Positions 48,801 through 61,466 of a stretch of 64,000 nucleotides of DNA are shown here, piece after piece. The stretch is taken from the NCBI RefSeq assembly GCF_949628215.1, contig NC_134278.1:39140115-39204114 (forward strand), in the 5' to 3' direction. The notes beneath the pieces are model-generated. The model saw nothing but the letters and a program-made list of their open reading frames with translations, did no database searches and was not told the DNA's origin. Position numbers and translations under genes: made by a program. Position 1 is the first letter of the stretch. Every line of letters begins with the position of its first letter. The DNA comes from Phalacrocorax aristotelis. Lineage: Eukaryota > Chordata > Aves > Suliformes > Phalacrocoracidae.

Positions 48801-51784
48801 CATTTCTCTAAAAAAAACAAAGTGGAGATGGGGGGATGATGAGGTGTTCAAATGACACAGTGACTTTTTGAATATTTCACTGCAAAGGAAAAAAAAGGTG
48901 TTTTATAAGCAAAAAGTGTGTCCTGCCTGAGGATAGGTGAAGGCAGGAGCTAGAAATCAGAAAACCCAGAAAAGTAAGTACCAGATGTTTTGTAAATTAA
49001 AATTTAGAAAGTAAATATACAAAGATATCCAGGTAATATCTGTGACTGGCAGAGATACGAAAAAGATCCTTTTTGTGCCTTTAGATCAGAAGAAACCTCA
49101 GTAACGTTAGAGAGAGAGGGGTAAAATAGGTAGGAATGATCGGGGGATCGGAACTGCTGCCAGGCTGTTACGAGTCTGTGCTAGGAAGGAAAGGAAGGCT
49201 GATATTGCAACTTGGGAAAGTCATGGGATAATTTCCCAAACTATTTGTAACCTGGGGCAGTATTAGAAATGTAGTCCTGCATACCATATTATTTGAATAA
49301 ATGTTGTTTTATGTACTGTTCATTTTGAATAAACGTTTAGAAATTAGTAGGTTTGGATAATTTGCACTTAAATGAAATACTGAAGAGGACTCAGGCCACC
49401 TGCTTTAATTTTAAACAAATCCAAAGAATGTAATTGATACAGCAGAGGGTTGGGAGTGTGTGAGGAGCCACAATAAAGCAAGGAAGTTGTAGCTCTAGGC
49501 TCAGTAAACATAGGAATTCTGTTGGTGGGGGAGGTCACCGAAGAAACCACAAGACAGGCTTGTTACTCATGAATTACAAGAGTACACAATGCTGGCAGGT
49601 GTGATTTTTGTGGAGAGTAGTTTATCAGGATCCTGATTTTTTTTTTTCCTTTGGTATTTTTCCTTAGTTGGTGATTTTAGTTTTGCAGCTCTATTGATAT
49701 AATCTATGTGCATATTTCTAAGACATCCTAATTGATCAGAATTTACGTTCTGGTTATCAGTGCAGTTGCATATCACTGAAGGATGCCTGACTTATTGGTA
49801 GGTAGTGGTACCTGTAAATGGTTAAATGGTGATTTTTAATTTTTTTTTTAATGGGAGTATTTCTTTTTAGATGAAACTTTCAGGTACCGCAAAGTCCAGT
49901 AGGATGGGAGATAATCATGAGCTATTGTGTAGTAGTAAGGCCAAACACAAGTTGCGTCTTGAACCAGTTAATACAGGCTAGACTTATAGAACGATACTGA
50001 AAATAATTTAGGGCTCATGATGCATGGAATTAGAGAAATGAGCTCATACCAGTGTGCTCTAAGCAAAAAGAGGTATTGCAAACTCCCCCTCCCCCCTTCT
50101 AGTCCCCCAACCCCCCCATCCCCCAGCATGGGAACATCTCGTTGAACCACTCTCTAGTTATTTTCACAAAGGGTGTTGAGAGGGGGAGATGTGGCAGATG
50201 AGAGATTGAATAAACCTTGCAGTGCAAGACTTGAAACTTAACCTCCTTAGCTTACCAGAAAAAGGGATTAAGGAGTGACTTGATTGTGATAAAGTATTTT
50301 CACAGGGAGAAAATCTCAAGTTGCAGCAGGCACTTTGACTTTGCAGAGAAAGAGCAAATGGTTTGAATTGATTTCCAGTTTCCAGATCTGCTTTTTGATG
50401 TGGAAGATAGGGGAGTGTGGGAGTGTGATGAACTGTTGTGGTCAAGCACCAGGCAGGATAGCTGATTCCTTGTTTTCTGGTGTCTTTAGTTGGTCCTGTA
50501 GGAGATTCAACATGTTGGCTAAAGTTCTGCACTGTGCCTGCTGCACTGGGTCAGACAGATCATCATGTAGCTTTATAGCTAGTGAGTATCTTTGAGGTTC
50601 AGTAGTAGCTGTGTAATGAGAGGCTGAGGGTAGATCAGATACATGTTCTGACCAAGACTTCCCTCTTGCATATTTATATGTTAATGTTTCGAACTCTTAC
50701 AGTGGAAGTTCTGAATATTTGCATAAACAAAAAATAACTAACTGAGATGACAGTTGGTTTGGTGCTCTGTAGCTTTGGGCCGTACTTATAAATTGACTGT
50801 TGTCTGGTAATATGTTTGTCCCACTTGTACCTCTCAAGCTCAAAGCTTCCAGGGACTTGATTCCTTCAGCAGCAATTGTGGATCAATCTTGAAGTCATAA
50901 CTGGGCATAGATTTATTTTAAGTAGGACTGATGATTTATCTACGGGTCTATGTGCTGTAAATGAGAATAGTAGGTACATTTTATGCACACAGGCAAAAAA
51001 ACCCCCCGACTTTGTGCACAGATACATTTTATACACACCACGCTCTTCCCAACTGCTTCTATATTTGGCTATTGCATTGGTGTTTTCCTTGCAATTAACT
51101 GGTGGTTTGACTTGTTTGTCCAAATCCCTTTGGCTCCTCAGTGTGTTGCAGTTTTCTCTATGCAAGTTGGAAGCCCAAATTAAAAATTACTCAAAAATGC
51201 CTTGTATATGTTGATTATTGTTATTTGTTGAGGTAGCAAATAGTAGTATCTGTGGTTCTGTTTATTTCAGAACCCTCTATCTTACCACTGAAAGAAAGCT
51301 AGATCTTCCTAAACTTATTATGTCAAAGAAATCCATCAAAACCCAGAAACCTAATGGTCTCAGGCAGGAATAATTTAAAATAGGAGGAGTTCAGTTCTAC
51401 AGGGATTGAAGTTTTTGCTGAAAATCAAATAATCCTCTCTTCTGAGTTGTAGCACTGACGTTGTTTCCAAAGCAATGCCTGGACATGGGCCATGCATCAC
51501 AAAGGATGCTGCTCCAATTTTACTAAGCAAGAGAAGTCAGTGTCTTCCCTCTTTCAGCTTGTTTTTGGTTTGTCCAGATAATAAGTGAAATTCAGGCTAG
51601 AAATGAAAGCTTCAGTGGTGGCATTCTGTTTAAAAATAGATAAACATAAATCTGATTGTTCTTCCTCTTTGCCATCCCAGAATAAGACGTAAAGTCTGGG
51701 TTTTGCAGTCATGCTGCACATGGAAAGGAACTTCCTGCAAATGCAGGTGAAATACTGATCATCTTGTTTTCTCTTTTCCACCAG
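45813..51784 (+). other. MRAP2: MRAP2 intron 2
   Basis: About 6.0 kb between donor GTAAGT and acceptor CCACCAG. It contains a C-rich tract at 50085-50124 with quadruplex potential on the opposite strand. No additional coding exon was recognised; open frames of up to 145 codons on the minus strand (48224-47787) look like chance. Confidence 0.8.
50085..50124 (-). other. Five-run C/G tract with G-quadruplex or i-motif potential
   Basis: Five C-runs of 5, 6, 5, 7 and 5 bases at 50085-50089, 50091-50096, 50104-50108, 50111-50117 and 50120-50124 are separated by loops of 1-7 nt. The G-runs lie on the minus strand, the template for MRAP2 transcription. Four or more runs with short loops satisfy the usual quadruplex pattern. 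Confidence 0.75.
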
Positions 51785-51884
51785 ATTCCATTGTGATTGG
51801 ATTTTGGGTTGGTCTTGCGGTTTTTGTCATCTTCATGTTTTTTGTCCTGACCCTGCTGACCAAGACGGGAGCACCACATCAAGA
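51785..51884 (+). CDS. MRAP2: MRAP2 transmembrane exon
   Basis: The exon completes Tyr43 from a split codon and encodes SIVIGFWVGLAVFVIFMFF, then VLTLLTKTGAPHQ. This is the single membrane span, roughly residues 45-67, followed by the conserved T-K-T-G-A-P-H juxtamembrane segment. It is the most conserved part of the MRAP family and is essential for dimerisation and receptor contact. The acceptor is TTTTCCACCAG at 51774-51784. The donor is GA|GTGAGT at 51884/51885. Frame joins perfectly to both neighbours and the residues agree closely with the mammalian protein as I remember it. Confidence 0.97.
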
Positions 51885-54800
51885 GTGAGTCTGAAAACTG
51901 GAATAACACATCCAACTTGCTAAGTAGGGTGTCTGTTCTTTGCAGCACCCAAAGAGGCAGCGACAGTGCTGACGTTGCACTGGCTCAGCACCATCTTGTT
52001 TTACTCTGTTCTGATGAAAGGGTGAGGTCTGTCGTTGTTTCAAATAATCTTTGTTCCAAGCACTTCTAGGAGACCAGTTCTGTAGAATGGGATTTGGTAT
52101 GTTCCCTATTTAGCAAATAGTCAGTAGGCATGCAGTGAGAAGGGAATAACTGCATGTATGTATTTTCATGCTAAAATGAAGCTGGTGCGTAGGCTGCCAA
52201 ATAGGTGGCTTTAGATTACTGTTCTGCAAACAAATGGAGTCATTCTAGGTAGGGTCATGATGGAGTGGAACAGAGCAATGTGAATATTGACAGAGTGTAT
52301 ACAAATAAAATGTGGTGCATATGTTAAATTAAGGAAGTTGAAGTCTGGAGGGTTTCTACATGTTTTTGTGTTCAAGTCCAAAAGGTAGACATTGGTGTAT
52401 TTGTAAAATCTTCTCTTAACCCTGTAGCTCCCCTAGTGTCAGAGAGTCTTAGTTTCTGCTGAGAAATTCTAGTAGATGCTGAAGTACAGATCAGCCAACA
52501 CGTGTTTAACACTAGGGTCCCATGAAAATCACAAACTAATCACTCACCAGCTGGAAAGAACAAGAAAAAGCATGTGCAGACCATGTCTTTGCCTCAACCA
52601 TTTATCTGCATTTGCGCAGCACACAAGCTGACAGTGTCCCTTCCTCTGAGAAAGTTAGAACCCACATCTCCTCCCAGGCTCGCATGCCATAAAGTAAAAA
52701 TAAAAAGCCTCTCTAGAGAGTGAGAGCACTTGCAGGAAGGTAGCAATGATGAGAAGCTGATTGTGAAAGGCAGTTGTTAGTGCTTATCACTTCCTACCTC
52801 TGCCTACTGAAGGCCCTTTGCTATTTAGTCATACGTAGACTGGCTCTGAAACTTCATGTAAGAGCACATCTCTAGAGGCAGAGCTATATGAGGGAGGGCA
52901 TACATATATTGTGAGCCTCTTCTGTGCTCCTAAATTTATTTCTGAGAGAAGGAAATAGAGGCAGAAGAATTCAGCTTCCCAGCACTGACTTGAATTTCAC
53001 AGCTGGTATTTTTGCCTCCCTTACAGATTGCCAGAAAATAGCCAGACCTTACTCCCAAATATATTTAAAGTCCTTGTAAGTATTGGTGTGTTGCTGCTTT
53101 TCCCTGGAAATCTTGTTTCTTAGCTGAGCATCTGAGTCTGTATCCCATGTGAATAATATGAGAGGGGAAGACGTGATGAAGTCAAATAAACAACAAAAAG
53201 GATTTCATATGGATATTTGCCAAAAGCGTGTACACTTGTAAAATCATACTTTCAGGTAGCAGAGGGCTGCTTGATAACTCCCACTGTGCTTCTGCTTTCT
53301 TCATCAATTTTCTGGGAACAGGTTGCCTAGAGAGTTTGTGAAACCTCCATCTTTGGTCAGCTTCTACATCCAGATAAACCGGATCAGAATTCGGAGTTGG
53401 CCTTGCCTTCAGCAGGGAACTGGGCTAGAGACCTCCAGAGGTCCCTTCCAGCCTAAATCTTAATATGATTTCTTCAGTTGCTGAGAAGAGCCCAGTCATT
53501 TCCTTTCTGTACTTGCTTTAAACTTCCTTGCAGCTTTGGGAGCTGTGTGCTTGAATGCTTGTGTGCTTACTACATATGCTGAGTTGGCACCTTTAAGAAA
53601 TTTGAGCGCTTTTTTTTTTGAGATTCGGTAACCCCTTGTGTGCGGTACTGGAAACAGAACATCCAGGAATATGCTAAGGGCAGTGAATACTGTTGTTTCC
53701 TCTTATTTTTGGTGCATGTATATAAGAACTGAAGAACATATATACCTACCTGTAAAACCAGTGCAGACTGTGGATTTAGTTTGTCTGCATCTTCTGTCTT
53801 TACACCTGACTGGATTCTTCATGACTCAGTTTCATTAGTGGCCTGTCTTGCAGCTCTCCTTTAGAAATAGATGTTAATGGGGTTCCTAGGTCTTAGGAGA
53901 AAGCCAGCCTGATGGATGGACATGTCTCTGACTTCAGTAAGTCAATTTAGCTGTTCTTTAAAGTACCATTAACGTGAGAGATAAGTGTATCTGGGTTCAG
54001 ATGGATGGATCTGAAGTAGAATACTCTGTTTTTTCTAGTAGTATGTTTTTCTTGGCTCAATATAAAGGGGTATGATAGCATGTACTTTTCAAAATTGTAC
54101 AAGATGTTCAGAATTGGGTACATTCGCAGACCAGAAGAAAAGGGTCAGGATATGGATGGGGAGGGGCAGGAATTTAATTAGCTGTGGAAATTATGCCTGT
54201 TGCATTCTTCTTTTGTTTGCTTGCATATTAGTATGTGTAGAACATTAGCTGGTGCGACAGAAAATTGTGTTGACGATCTTTCTGAATTTCTGCCTGAGAA
54301 GTACTCTTGTTCATCACTCGGGAGGAGATGGTACACTATGTTTCTGCATTTAAGAATGTCCTTAAAAATGCATTTGTGCAACAAATTCGTGTGTTCATGT
54401 AACCTGTCTGTACAAAATCTAGGCTATTGTAATCTCAAAGCTTTGTGCAGCTATTGAGGCAGGTTGTGCAATCCATTGCAGTAAAAGTGAAATGACTTTT
54501 CTTTTGTTAAAGAGATCGGTTTTGGTTAAGCATTCTGGGGTGGAATCCACTCAGAGAAATGCAGGTCCACTGAAACAAACACTTTTACAGATATATGTAT
54601 GTGTTTGCTGAAAACTTATTCAGGAAGCTTTCTCAGGTTCATGGTAGCCCTTCTGGCTTGGTACTAAGAATCTGTTTAGATCCCCCAAGTTCCCTTTGGG
54701 ATCCCAAACCCTGCTATTTTGGAGGATTGGCTTATTCCTTTCTGTGGTTTGCCAGGTACCCCAGGTCACTTCAGGGAGGGTTGAGAGAAGGGGTGTTTAA

Positions 54801-57052
54801 GCTAGAGAGGAATGTCAAGTGTCAGTCCCAAACTAGTATGCCTCTGTTAGAAAAGTGTACTGCGTAAAATGGTCTGTACCCTGACAGTGCACTCAGGTCC
54901 AATGTGCAGAGTCCAGAGCTTAATACTGAATCCAGCAGAGCAGAACCCAGCATCATATGCTGGAAGATTACCAGAAAATGGAGCTTGGGTTAGTTCGTTA
55001 GCAACTACTTGTTTTGAGTAGTTTTTAGTACGCGTGATGCTCAAGGTGCCTGGCATTCACCTTCCTGCTCTTGTTCACAGCTTCTGGGACTCTAAGTTGG
55101 CCCAAATATTGCAAAACGGTTTGAGTGTCCTGGTGGCTGTGCTCCCTTCCATACTAAAATGGGGATTTCTTATTTTTAGGGTTCTAAAAAGATACACACT
55201 GAGGTATACTTGCATACTGTAATGAGCAAGACTATGCAAGTTTCTAGTCTAGTTTAAAAAAAACAATTTCCTCTCCAAACTTCAGGAGGATGGTGTTTGT
55301 GAATTTTAGAATCTGAAAACATGACTGCGTATTATATCATGTGTTCCCCACTCATTAGCACAGGATTGTTCTCTGTCATATGTTCTCAACATCCTGGTTC
55401 ATTACAAATTTTCTCTGCATCTTCTATTCTTTATAAAGCGCTTTCCACACCTGTGAGCTAGTTTTACTTCTCTGATAGATCCTTTTCAAGCTTTTTTCCG
55501 AAGTAATTTCTTCCTAGGCTTAAATGCACGTCCTTCTTTCTGAGCTTATTTACCACCTCCACTCTGTGCCACAACAGTACATAGAAACTCTTGGCGATGG
55601 ATTTGCAAAACTACATCTGCAATTTAAATTGAGTGGTGATTTCTGTTGCATTATAAATAAATAAATGTCAGTCATCAGCTCTGAAGGCTACCACAGTATT
55701 ATTCCAATCTGTTTGCCTCTTGGTATGTATACAGCAGATTATTTGTTACTTGTCTGCTTTGCGTTAATTTAAACATTATGCTTCTACATGCTTCACTTCA
55801 AAATGCAGAACGAGCCAATATAGTTTTGTTAAACCAGAGGACTCTCTGATTTGAAGGCTAGTGTAACTGATTTTGTTAGGAAAGAACCCTCCTATCATGT
55901 AAAGGGAGTAAATTAGCATTTGAGAAGCAGGGATCTTTAACTATCACTGAAAGACTAATGGGTTAGGGTTACCCTCTGAACTTGAAGGTTTTAGGGGTAG
56001 ATTTCTGAAGGTGCCATCTGAGCCTTTTGGAAACATACAGGCACTTAACTCCTACTGCAGGCTTGAGGGAATTAAATTATAATGTTTCTCTGCAAATCTC
56101 TGTAAGTGCTGTGCGCACCCTTGGGAGCCCAGCTATCTGCCTCCAGTGCCATTTGCTATGTGTTCACATGTAAACAGTATGATTTATTAATTCTTACTTA
56201 ACAAAACTTACATTCTGAGAATACATTTAGATTTTTCACTACTCATCCTCTGAATGCCTCTGCTGCTTTTCAGATGCAAATTAACTTGCATTTTATGATG
56301 ATAGCATATAAATCCAGCCTGACAAAGAACGTATTACTAGCTGTAAAACTCCCGTCTAGCTCAAGCTTTTCTCACCCCTAGCTGTCCATGGCTCCTGCGC
56401 AAGCCCATGCCGATTAGAGCTGGTTTGAGCTAATGCTTCTAGAAGATGCCAAGAGCAATGTTACGATGTCCTTCCCGGGCTACATGTCTGAATTGTTGAG
56501 GCTGCTGGTCTTTATAGCAGCCTTTAGTTCCAGCTCTCCTGATTTGGAAATCTGAATGTCATTGACTGAAGTCAGTGGAAAAGATGGTTTCATGTCCGGA
56601 CAACCAACCACTCAAATGATGCCTTTAGGGACAGCAGCGCTGCCTGTGTCTCGGAATGATTTTCTCGATCAAAGACTTGTCTCAAAGTGTTCTATAAGCC
56701 ATTCTAAAAAACTTGTTACTACTCGATACTATTTGATGTCAAGAGTAAATACTGAAAAGTATTTCTGAGCTCATTCAGAGAGCTGATTATTTGAGTATAT
56801 TGATTACTAGAAGAGCCGAGCCGTTTAAGAGTGCTGGCATTGATAACTTACTCCCATGCAAAATTATCATGACAAATCAAGACTTAAAATAGCATCAGCA
56901 TTAAAAAATAAATAGTGCTGGCTTTTGAAGTCCGTCGATAAAACTGTAGGGTTTCCTTTCTTCCTGATCGTAATGGTTGCTGAAACTAAATCTGCTGTTA
57001 AGAACTCGAATAGTTCTTTCATGTTTACTCTATTTTTCTTTTTCTTCCTTAG
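51885..57052 (+). other. MRAP2: MRAP2 intron 3
   Basis: About 5.2 kb between GTGAGT and TTAG. It contains one CR1 fragment (53312-53467) and otherwise unrecognised AT-leaning sequence. Confidence 0.8.
53312..53467 (+). repeat. CR1 LINE fragment in MRAP2 intron 3
   Basis: Matches include GAACAGGTTGCCTAGAGAGT, TGAAACCTCCATCTTTGG, CTGGGCTAGAGACCTCCAGA and GGTCCCTTCCAGCCTAAAT, the usual CR1 3' blocks, with decayed octamers at the end. Confidence 0.85.
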
Positions 57053-57446
57053 CAATGCAGAACCTTCTGAAAAAAGATTTCGCATGAATAGTTTTGTGGC
57101 AGATTTTGGAAGACCTCTAGAGTCGGAGAGGGTCTTTTCCCGTCAAATAGCTGAAGAATCCCGGTCACTTTTCCATTTCTGTATTAATGAAGTGGAACAT
57201 TTGGACAAAGCAAAACAAAGTCACAAAGGTCCAGGTCTGGAGAGTAATATCCAGTTCCAGGAAGTTCCCAGGAGCAGTGGAATGTTTGAGGAGGACCTAA
57301 ATTGTCTTACGAAATTTAACATTCCTAACTTTGTGAACACTGAGCAGAACTCTTCGCTAGGTGAGGATGATCTCCTCATCTCGGAGCCACCAATCATTTT
57401 AGAAAGTAAATCGGTCATGCAATCTTCTCATCGGATCCTTGACTGA
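57053..57446 (+). CDS. MRAP2: MRAP2 last coding exon, cytoplasmic-type C-terminal tail
   Basis: This exon encodes residues 76-206 with TGA at 57444-57446. The complete protein is 206 residues (621 nt over three exons), one longer than the 205-residue human protein. Conserved blocks are SEKRFRMNSFVADFGRPLE, FSRQIAEESRSLFHFCINEV, FNIPNFVNTEQNSSLGEDD and LLISEPPIILESK. The acceptor is a long T-rich tract ending CCTTAG at 57047-57052. The first half of the tail is most alike across vertebrates, and the middle (about KQSHKGPGLESN) is the variable part. No stop or frameshift is present, so the gene looks intact. The open frame extending upstream of 57053 is intronic. Confidence 0.97.
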
Positions 57447-59360
57447 AAAGTCTTTTTACTTTAAGGTAAACATTCCTGTTATTGTCCAGTTTGAAGCCTT
57501 TCTTGGCCTTCTGGTATTCTGATAGAAGGTATTTCAGACCTCTGCTTTTTATGGTACATAAGACTGGCTGTGCTGACAGAACTCAGTTTAGACAAAAAGT
57601 AAAACACTGGATGCTTTATTCTGACGCCTTCTGTCGTGGTCTAAACATTTTGCCCAGCATTATTTTTGCTTCCTGATTACTTGTTGGTGTTTTGTTCTTT
57701 GTTTTTAAATGACTGCTTATGTCCAGCTTCTGAAAGATACCATAGTAATTTGCGGGGACTGTGAAGGCTGGAGCCTGGCATTGGGAGGTGTGTGAAAACT
57801 CCTCAGCTAAGAAAAGCGTAAACCTCAAATTAAGACTGAGGCGAGGAATAAACAGGCAGCCCCTGGGGAGGTTCTGCAGCTTCGGCCACTCCCCAAAAGG
57901 ACACCTAAAACTGAGCAGCACAATGGATATCTGCTTGGCATTAACTGCTGTTTCTGATTCCTAACTGCTTTTCGGTACAGGTTCAAACCCAACTTACAAA
58001 GCTTCCAGAGGGAATACCTTGCATGTGAAATTGTTTGATTACAGTGTTTACAAAATGCTACCACCACCTGCTGCTGAGTAAAAGCAAATTAGTGCCTGTA
58101 ATTATAGTACTTCAGAGTGACATCCTGACAGTTGCCCAGTGATGACCTGGAATTAGTATTCTACACACAAATAGACATTTGGCTTTTGTTTGGGTTTTGT
58201 TTGTTGTTTTTTTTTTTTTAATTGCTGATGCAGACTTCCAGTTTGGTAAGTGCGGATTCAGTAGTTAAATCACAGGAGATCAGAAAAAAGCTATTCTTCT
58301 TTTGCCAAGAGTTCCTATGTGCGAACAGTGGTGTTATGTTAAGCTGATGTTGCAGTTTGCTTATAGGCTGAACCTTCCCATGCTTTTTTTTTGGCTCTAT
58401 TAATGGCCCTTTTTTGACCAGCGGGCCAGTGAAGGGCTGGCAGGCTTTGAGCTGTTGAGAGGACCAGCTCCAAAAGCACAGCTGAGCTGCGCTTGCTCCA
58501 TCTTCTTTTGTATTCAGTTGGGATGGTGTTGCAACCACAACTGCTCTCCCAGGGAGAGGTTTGTTAAGGAATGGAATAGGTATAATTTCAACCCTTAAGT
58601 TTATTTTTTTTTAGAGAGAGAATAAGGTTCTGAACCTTAGCCAGCGCTTACATTACTTCTCAGCTTTCTTCAAAAGATGGTAACTCCTGGCCAAATGGTT
58701 CCAGGGCAAGCACATAGGATGCAGGGGCGCTGGGTTAAAATCCTTCACTGGATTTGGAGTAAGAGCACTCTGGGAGGTTCTTAACTGAAATGAAACTAGT
58801 GGCTTCAAGATACTGTGCCTCACTGGGTTTTCTTGAAACTAGCCTGCTTTGTATACATCATGTTTGTGTCAGAGTGAAAATGCAGCAATATGAGACAGAT
58901 ACATTCTTCAGACACTTAAATGGTGATTAATTCATTCTTCCTTCACCTGACAAATAGGAAAAATAGTGAATGGGTTGTGTATTTAAAGAATACAAAGTGG
59001 GGGAAACCTCTTTTATAATTAAGGGCACAGGAGATAAAACCAAACCACTTACACGTAAATTTCCTGTTTCCAAATGCAATTTTTGCACTACTTCCTAGTG
59101 TTTAAAGTAATGGGGTTATACTTAAAGCAAAGCAGAAACTGTTCAAAACTAGCAGATTACTGTTGGATATAGTTCCCAAGAGGAGACTGAAGTGACCCAG
59201 GTTAGAAAAGAGCGTGGCTGCGTGGGTTGCAGCGCAGGTCTCCAGCATGCTGCTTCAGGTGCAGAAAAGGCCTCCTCTTACAGTAAGTACTTCACCACAA
59301 GTATGAAGGCCACAGCTGTGGACTTTTCCTTTCCCAAATAAAGAAATTTGGGAAATCTGC
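57447..59360 (+). other. MRAP2: MRAP2 3' untranslated region (extent uncertain)
   Basis: Sequence follows the MRAP2 stop. Canonical AATAAA hexamers lie at 57847-57852, 59337-59342 and 61461-61466, so the 3'UTR could be about 0.4, 1.9 or 4.0 kb. The middle value is used here only as a working limit. Confidence 0.4.
57847..57852 (+). terminator. Candidate MRAP2 polyadenylation signal, proximal
   Basis: The first AATAAA after the MRAP2 stop, about 400 nt downstream. The following sequence is GC-richer and lacks a strong GU/U element close by, so usage is uncertain. Confidence 0.3.
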
Positions 59361-60706
59361 TTTCTGAATGTGGCAACTGCTTCCTGCTGAGGCAGCTCAG
59401 ACAACTGCTGGCTATCTGATGGTTGGGCTTTGTCTGAACTGAAGCTCAGTATTGTTCTTGCCAACAAGCTCTGGGACTTCTAAATGTGGCTTCTATAGCC
59501 TATTTCTGGGTGAGTGAGCTGCCTTCAGTGATGTTTGATCTATTCTTTTCTAATTTTTTCCTTTACCATGCTTGAAAACAGAAATTCTGCTTAAATGAGG
59601 GGAAAACTTGTGTAGAATCCAGATCCTCTGCAATTGAGAAGTGAAGCTTAATTTTAAAGGATTTAAAACCAGGTTTAAAAATAATGAAGGTCTAGTTTTA
59701 GAAAAGAAAAGCTTGCTATTCCCAGTGGGCTAACCTAAGCTTTTCTTCTGCTACCTTAAATCATTGTGGCTTTTTTTCCTGGGCGCATAACTGCTGCTTT
59801 GGGGAGAAAGGAGGAGTATTCATATGTATGGATACTGGTTACACTTACCGCCTAGATGAAAAGTATTTAATCAAATTATCAAGGGCTAATACCAGCTTAA
59901 CTTACAACACACTTGAATTGTATTTTTAGTGTCCTTCTGAAGCATGTATTAATCCCGTAGAGGTATGTAAGTGTTTGGTTCCTGCTTCTGTTTGTCCCTG
60001 ATGGTGGTTCTACTTTTTCCATCTTCTCTCCCTTCTATCTTTAAAGTCCTTCACGCTGCTTTTTCCAGAAAAACAACCTGGCAGTCCCCACGGCGCAGCT
60101 CCCACGTGACTTCAGAAGTGCTGCAGCAGCAATAGTCTTATTCAGATTTTTGCTCTGCCTCTGCATTAGAGCAGAGTCAAACGCAGAAACTTTCTGCAGT
60201 CTTCAAAAGCAGTTATTTTAAAGCTGTTCTTTGTTTTTCCTTTTTTAAGAGCTAGTAATAGACACGATGTTTTGCCTCAGGGGAAAGGCGATTGGTGTAA
60301 TGACTGACTTTTGAATATAATTTTTAAAAAGATTCATCTTTTCTGAGAAAACACGAAGAGTTGGTTCACTATGAAGTAAATAGAAACTGTTTTGACAAGG
60401 GTAATCCTTCAAAAGGAGTACTCAGAATTCAGTGGTGTTTGAAAACACGATTTTTGCAAGTTTTCTTACTGCTTGGGCCATCTGTTTCAGAGCCTCATCT
60501 CAAAACTCATTAAAAATGCTTTACCTGTGGTAGATCTAACTTCATGGAGAGTTCCCCTAAGATAATTACATATGTTTGTTTGCATAAACACGTATTGTAG
60601 TCTGTAAGAACTTACTAGGTCAAGCTATGTATTCCAGTTTTCAAATGTGAGTATTTGTGAAATGTTCTTACTGTAAACAAGTTTTAGTTGTGTACCTTTA
60701 AGACAA

Positions 60707-60765
60707 ACAAAACACATACAAAAAAACCCCAACCCAAACAAACAAACAAACAAAACCCAAAAAAG
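60707..60765. repeat. (CAAA)n-type simple repeat
   Basis: An A/C-rich run with four CAAA units (AAACAAACAAACAAACAAAA) flanked by AACCC variants. Confidence 0.85.
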
Positions 60766-61460
60766 GTATACTATAAAATCAGAAAATGCCTGTTCATAGA
60801 GAAAAGAAAGGGAAAGGTAACCCCATGAACTTCTCTACTAAAAGTCCAGTGCTACATGGTCTCTGAGGCTAAAAGGTGAAGTAAATGATGGGTATTTGCC
60901 ATGCATTTTAGTATTTATGCACCTGAGCTGTAGATGTTGAGTACTTTAATACTGACATTTTTAGCCACCCTGTGGTTAAAAGAACCCACAAAACCCTTCA
61001 TAAGCCACTGGCAAAGGAAGAATTCAAGCGTGCTTCTTCCTCTTCTACTCTGCCCTATCCTCCTGGCAGTGAAAGATGACAAAGCTAAATACGCCGCCGG
61101 AGATGCTGCGGAGCTGGACTAGTAGTAGTCTCACTATGCGAGTGAACAAGTAGCCTCAGCTGTTGCCAGGTAGCAGGGACGTTCTCCAACAAGAGCAAGA
61201 GTTGGAGGCCTGTGCTTTCCTTGTTTTGGACATGAGGTACGTAGTTAGCTGTGTGAAAGGCTAAACGTTATGATTCAAAGTTACCAGGGGACTTTCTGTT
61301 CAAAAGGGGCAGGGCAGCACTCGATGCAAGGCGCCCTTCCCTGCAGAACTGGATTTGCACAGCTAGTGCTAGTACATAGATCCATTTTCCTTCTTTTTTT
61401 TCCAGAATACGTTAAATACTGGCTATTGTGGCAGACTTCAAAATGTATTATGTACTATCA

Positions 61461-61466
61461 AATAAA
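61461..61466 (+). terminator. Candidate distal polyadenylation signal
   Basis: AATAAAGTCTTC at 61461 lies in AT-rich sequence with T-rich bases around 61487-61495. It could end a long MRAP2 3'UTR or be unrelated. Confidence 0.25.

Noticed and set aside
56925-57052. In-frame upstream extension of the last MRAP2 exon
   Set aside because: The frame continues upstream by chance, but it crosses the polypyrimidine tract and TTAG acceptor, and the join at 57053 restores the conserved D-N-A-E sequence.
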